Positions 5,026 through 5,998 of a stretch of DNA of 5,998 bases are shown in pieces. Location: positions 1 to 5,998 of the forward strand of contig JAICJJ010000197.1 in NCBI GenBank assembly GCA_025928535.1, written 5' to 3'. Source of the stretch: Thermomicrobiales bacterium (GTDB lineage: Bacteria; Chloroflexota; Chloroflexia; Thermomicrobiales; UBA6265). Below the pieces are notes generated by a model, which saw only the letters and a list, made by a program, of their open reading frames with translations, was not told where the DNA came from and searched no databases. The position numbers and the translations under genes are program-made. Every line of letters starts with the position of its first letter. Positions within the stretch are counted from its first letter, which is position 1.

Positions 5026-5916
5026 TCAGCGGCGGACGGGGCGGCGGGCGGCGGCTTCCAGCGAGGTTTCGACCTCGGCCAAGGTCGGCACGCAGGTCGG
5101 GCCGACGCCGGTCAGGCTGAGGGCGGCGACGACGTTGGCGAAGCGGGCGGCGTCGAGCGCGGAGACGTTGGCTTGCGACGCCCGGACGAAAAAGGCGGCG
5201 GCGAAGACATCGCCGGCGCCGGTCAGATCGACCGTCTTGACCGGGAAGCCGGGCAATTCGGCGTGCTGGCCGCCGTAGATGACGCGGCAGCCGTTTTCGC
5301 CGAGCGTGATGACGCCGAGTCGACGCGCGCCGACCCACTCGACGACATCGCGCGCCAGGTGAATTTCTTCGTCGCTGACGACGACGGCGTCGAGGCGCGT
5401 CAGGAGATCGGGCGGCATCCGCAGCGGTTCGAGCCGGACCCGGCCGCCATGCTCCGGCCAGCGCCGCATCCAGCCTTGCGGCGTGCAGCCGAGAAATTGC
5501 GGATTGAGGCCGCCGAGTTGCCGTTCGTCGATTTCCTGGCAAACCGGGCCGAGGTGGATCACCTTGGCGTTCAGCCAGTGCGGCGGCAAGCCGCGCAGAT
5601 CGATTTCGCCCGCCCAGCGCCGGATCATCTGGGTGCGCCGGCCGCCGTGATATTCGTTGACGAAAAAGGTCGGCGTCTCGGCGTCTTGCGTCACGATCGT
5701 GATTTCGCCGGCGTAGGGGGCGAGCGACGGGACGGCGATGCCATCGACCACTTCGCCGTAGCGGCCGCGCGTCAGGACGCCGACGCGCCAGCCGAGCCGC
5801 GCCGCCGTCAGCGCCGAGTAGAGCGCGGTGCCACCGAGGACGGCCGTGCCGTCGTGTTGGATGTCGGCGACGATCTGGCCGATGACGACATATTCGGGGG
5901 CGCGCAGGCTCTGCAT
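5026..5916 (-). CDS. PfkB-family carbohydrate/nucleoside kinase
   Basis: A 296-residue cytoplasmic ATP-dependent kinase of the ribokinase/PfkB family, close to the usual length of 290-320. Numbered from MQSLRAPEYV, the first strand YVVIGQIVADI (9-19) is followed by the substrate-binding Gly-Gly motif LGGTALYSA (27-35). The C-terminal signature DLTGAGDVFAAAF occupies 230-242, with Asp236 the expected catalytic base and the GAG forming the anion hole. Beta-strand VITLGENG (203-210) is the typical ATP-side motif. It lacks features that would name the sugar, so fructose, ribose, nucleoside and inositol derivatives are all possible. The ATG at 5916 fits the start of the fold but has only AAAGG one nt away as a ribosome-binding site. 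The frame is open to the right edge, so an upstream start beyond the window is possible. No intrinsic terminator is visible after the stop. Confidence 0.93.
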   Translation of the reverse strand: MQSLRAPEYVVIGQIVADIQHDGTAVLGGTALYSALTAARLGWRVGVLTRGRYGEVVDGIAVPSLAPYAGEITIVTQDAETPTFFVNEYHGGRRTQMIRRWAGEIDLRGLPPHWLNAKVIHLGPVCQEIDERQLGGLNPQFLGCTPQGWMRRWPEHGGRVRLEPLRMPPDLLTRLDAVVVSDEEIHLARDVVEWVGARRLGVITLGENGCRVIYGGQHAELPGFPVKTVDLTGAGDVFAAAFFVRASQANVSALDAARFANVVAALSLTGVGPTCVPTLAEVETSLEAAARRPVRR

Positions 5917-5998
5917 GCCTTTCGCTTTCGCGCCGGGCGCGATCGGCGGGCGCGGATAGAGTTGGCGCGAGCCGGGACGGCGCGGCGGCAACGACGGA

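Overview
The window is high-GC bacterial DNA in which every convincing gene lies on the minus strand, so transcription runs from base 5998 toward base 1. The best guess for the source is Chloroflexota (Chloroflexi) or a similar high-GC environmental lineage. That guess rests on the style of the intergenic repeats (ATGCTTCGACTTCGCTCAGC type), the MCYxDDARPPLPP start of the dienelactone hydrolase, and the Met-rich cupredoxin. It is inference from recall, not from a search.

Layout in transcription order. (1) 5916-5026: a PfkB-family sugar or nucleoside kinase. (2) 5025-4693: a gene-poor stretch that on the plus strand holds what looks like a decayed, internally deleted XRE/HipB-type helix-turn-helix gene and a second short protein-like fragment. 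(3) 4622-4595: a good sigma70-type promoter (TTGACA, 16 nt, TACGAT) followed by a leader of about 170 nt. (4) 4416-1558: a probable four-gene operon encoding an EamA/DMT 10-TM transporter, a secreted blue-copper-type cupredoxin with a Met-rich linker, an NNMT/PNMT/TEMT-family small-molecule methyltransferase, and a translationally coupled small 4-TM membrane protein. (5) 1374-631: a dienelactone hydrolase family protein with an intact Cys-Asp-His triad, probably with its own promoter. (6) 630-152: a 479-nt intergenic region packed with interspersed repeats and a perfect 15-bp inverted repeat. (7) 151-1: the N-terminus of a zinc-ribbon protein that runs off the left edge.

The middle operon reads as a small metabolite-handling and envelope module. 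A methyltransferase of the nicotinamide/amine N-methyltransferase family is flanked by two integral membrane proteins, one a likely metabolite exporter, and by an exported copper protein. A link between methylated amine production and export is plausible but not shown by the sequence. The kinase and the dienelactone hydrolase look like ordinary metabolic genes.

I see no strong evidence of a novel defence system, mobile element, CRISPR array or RNA gene. The items most worth a second look are the degenerate HTH fragment, the bacterial NNMT-like enzyme in its membrane-protein operon, the Met-rich cupredoxin, and the repeat cluster with an interrupted inverted copy.
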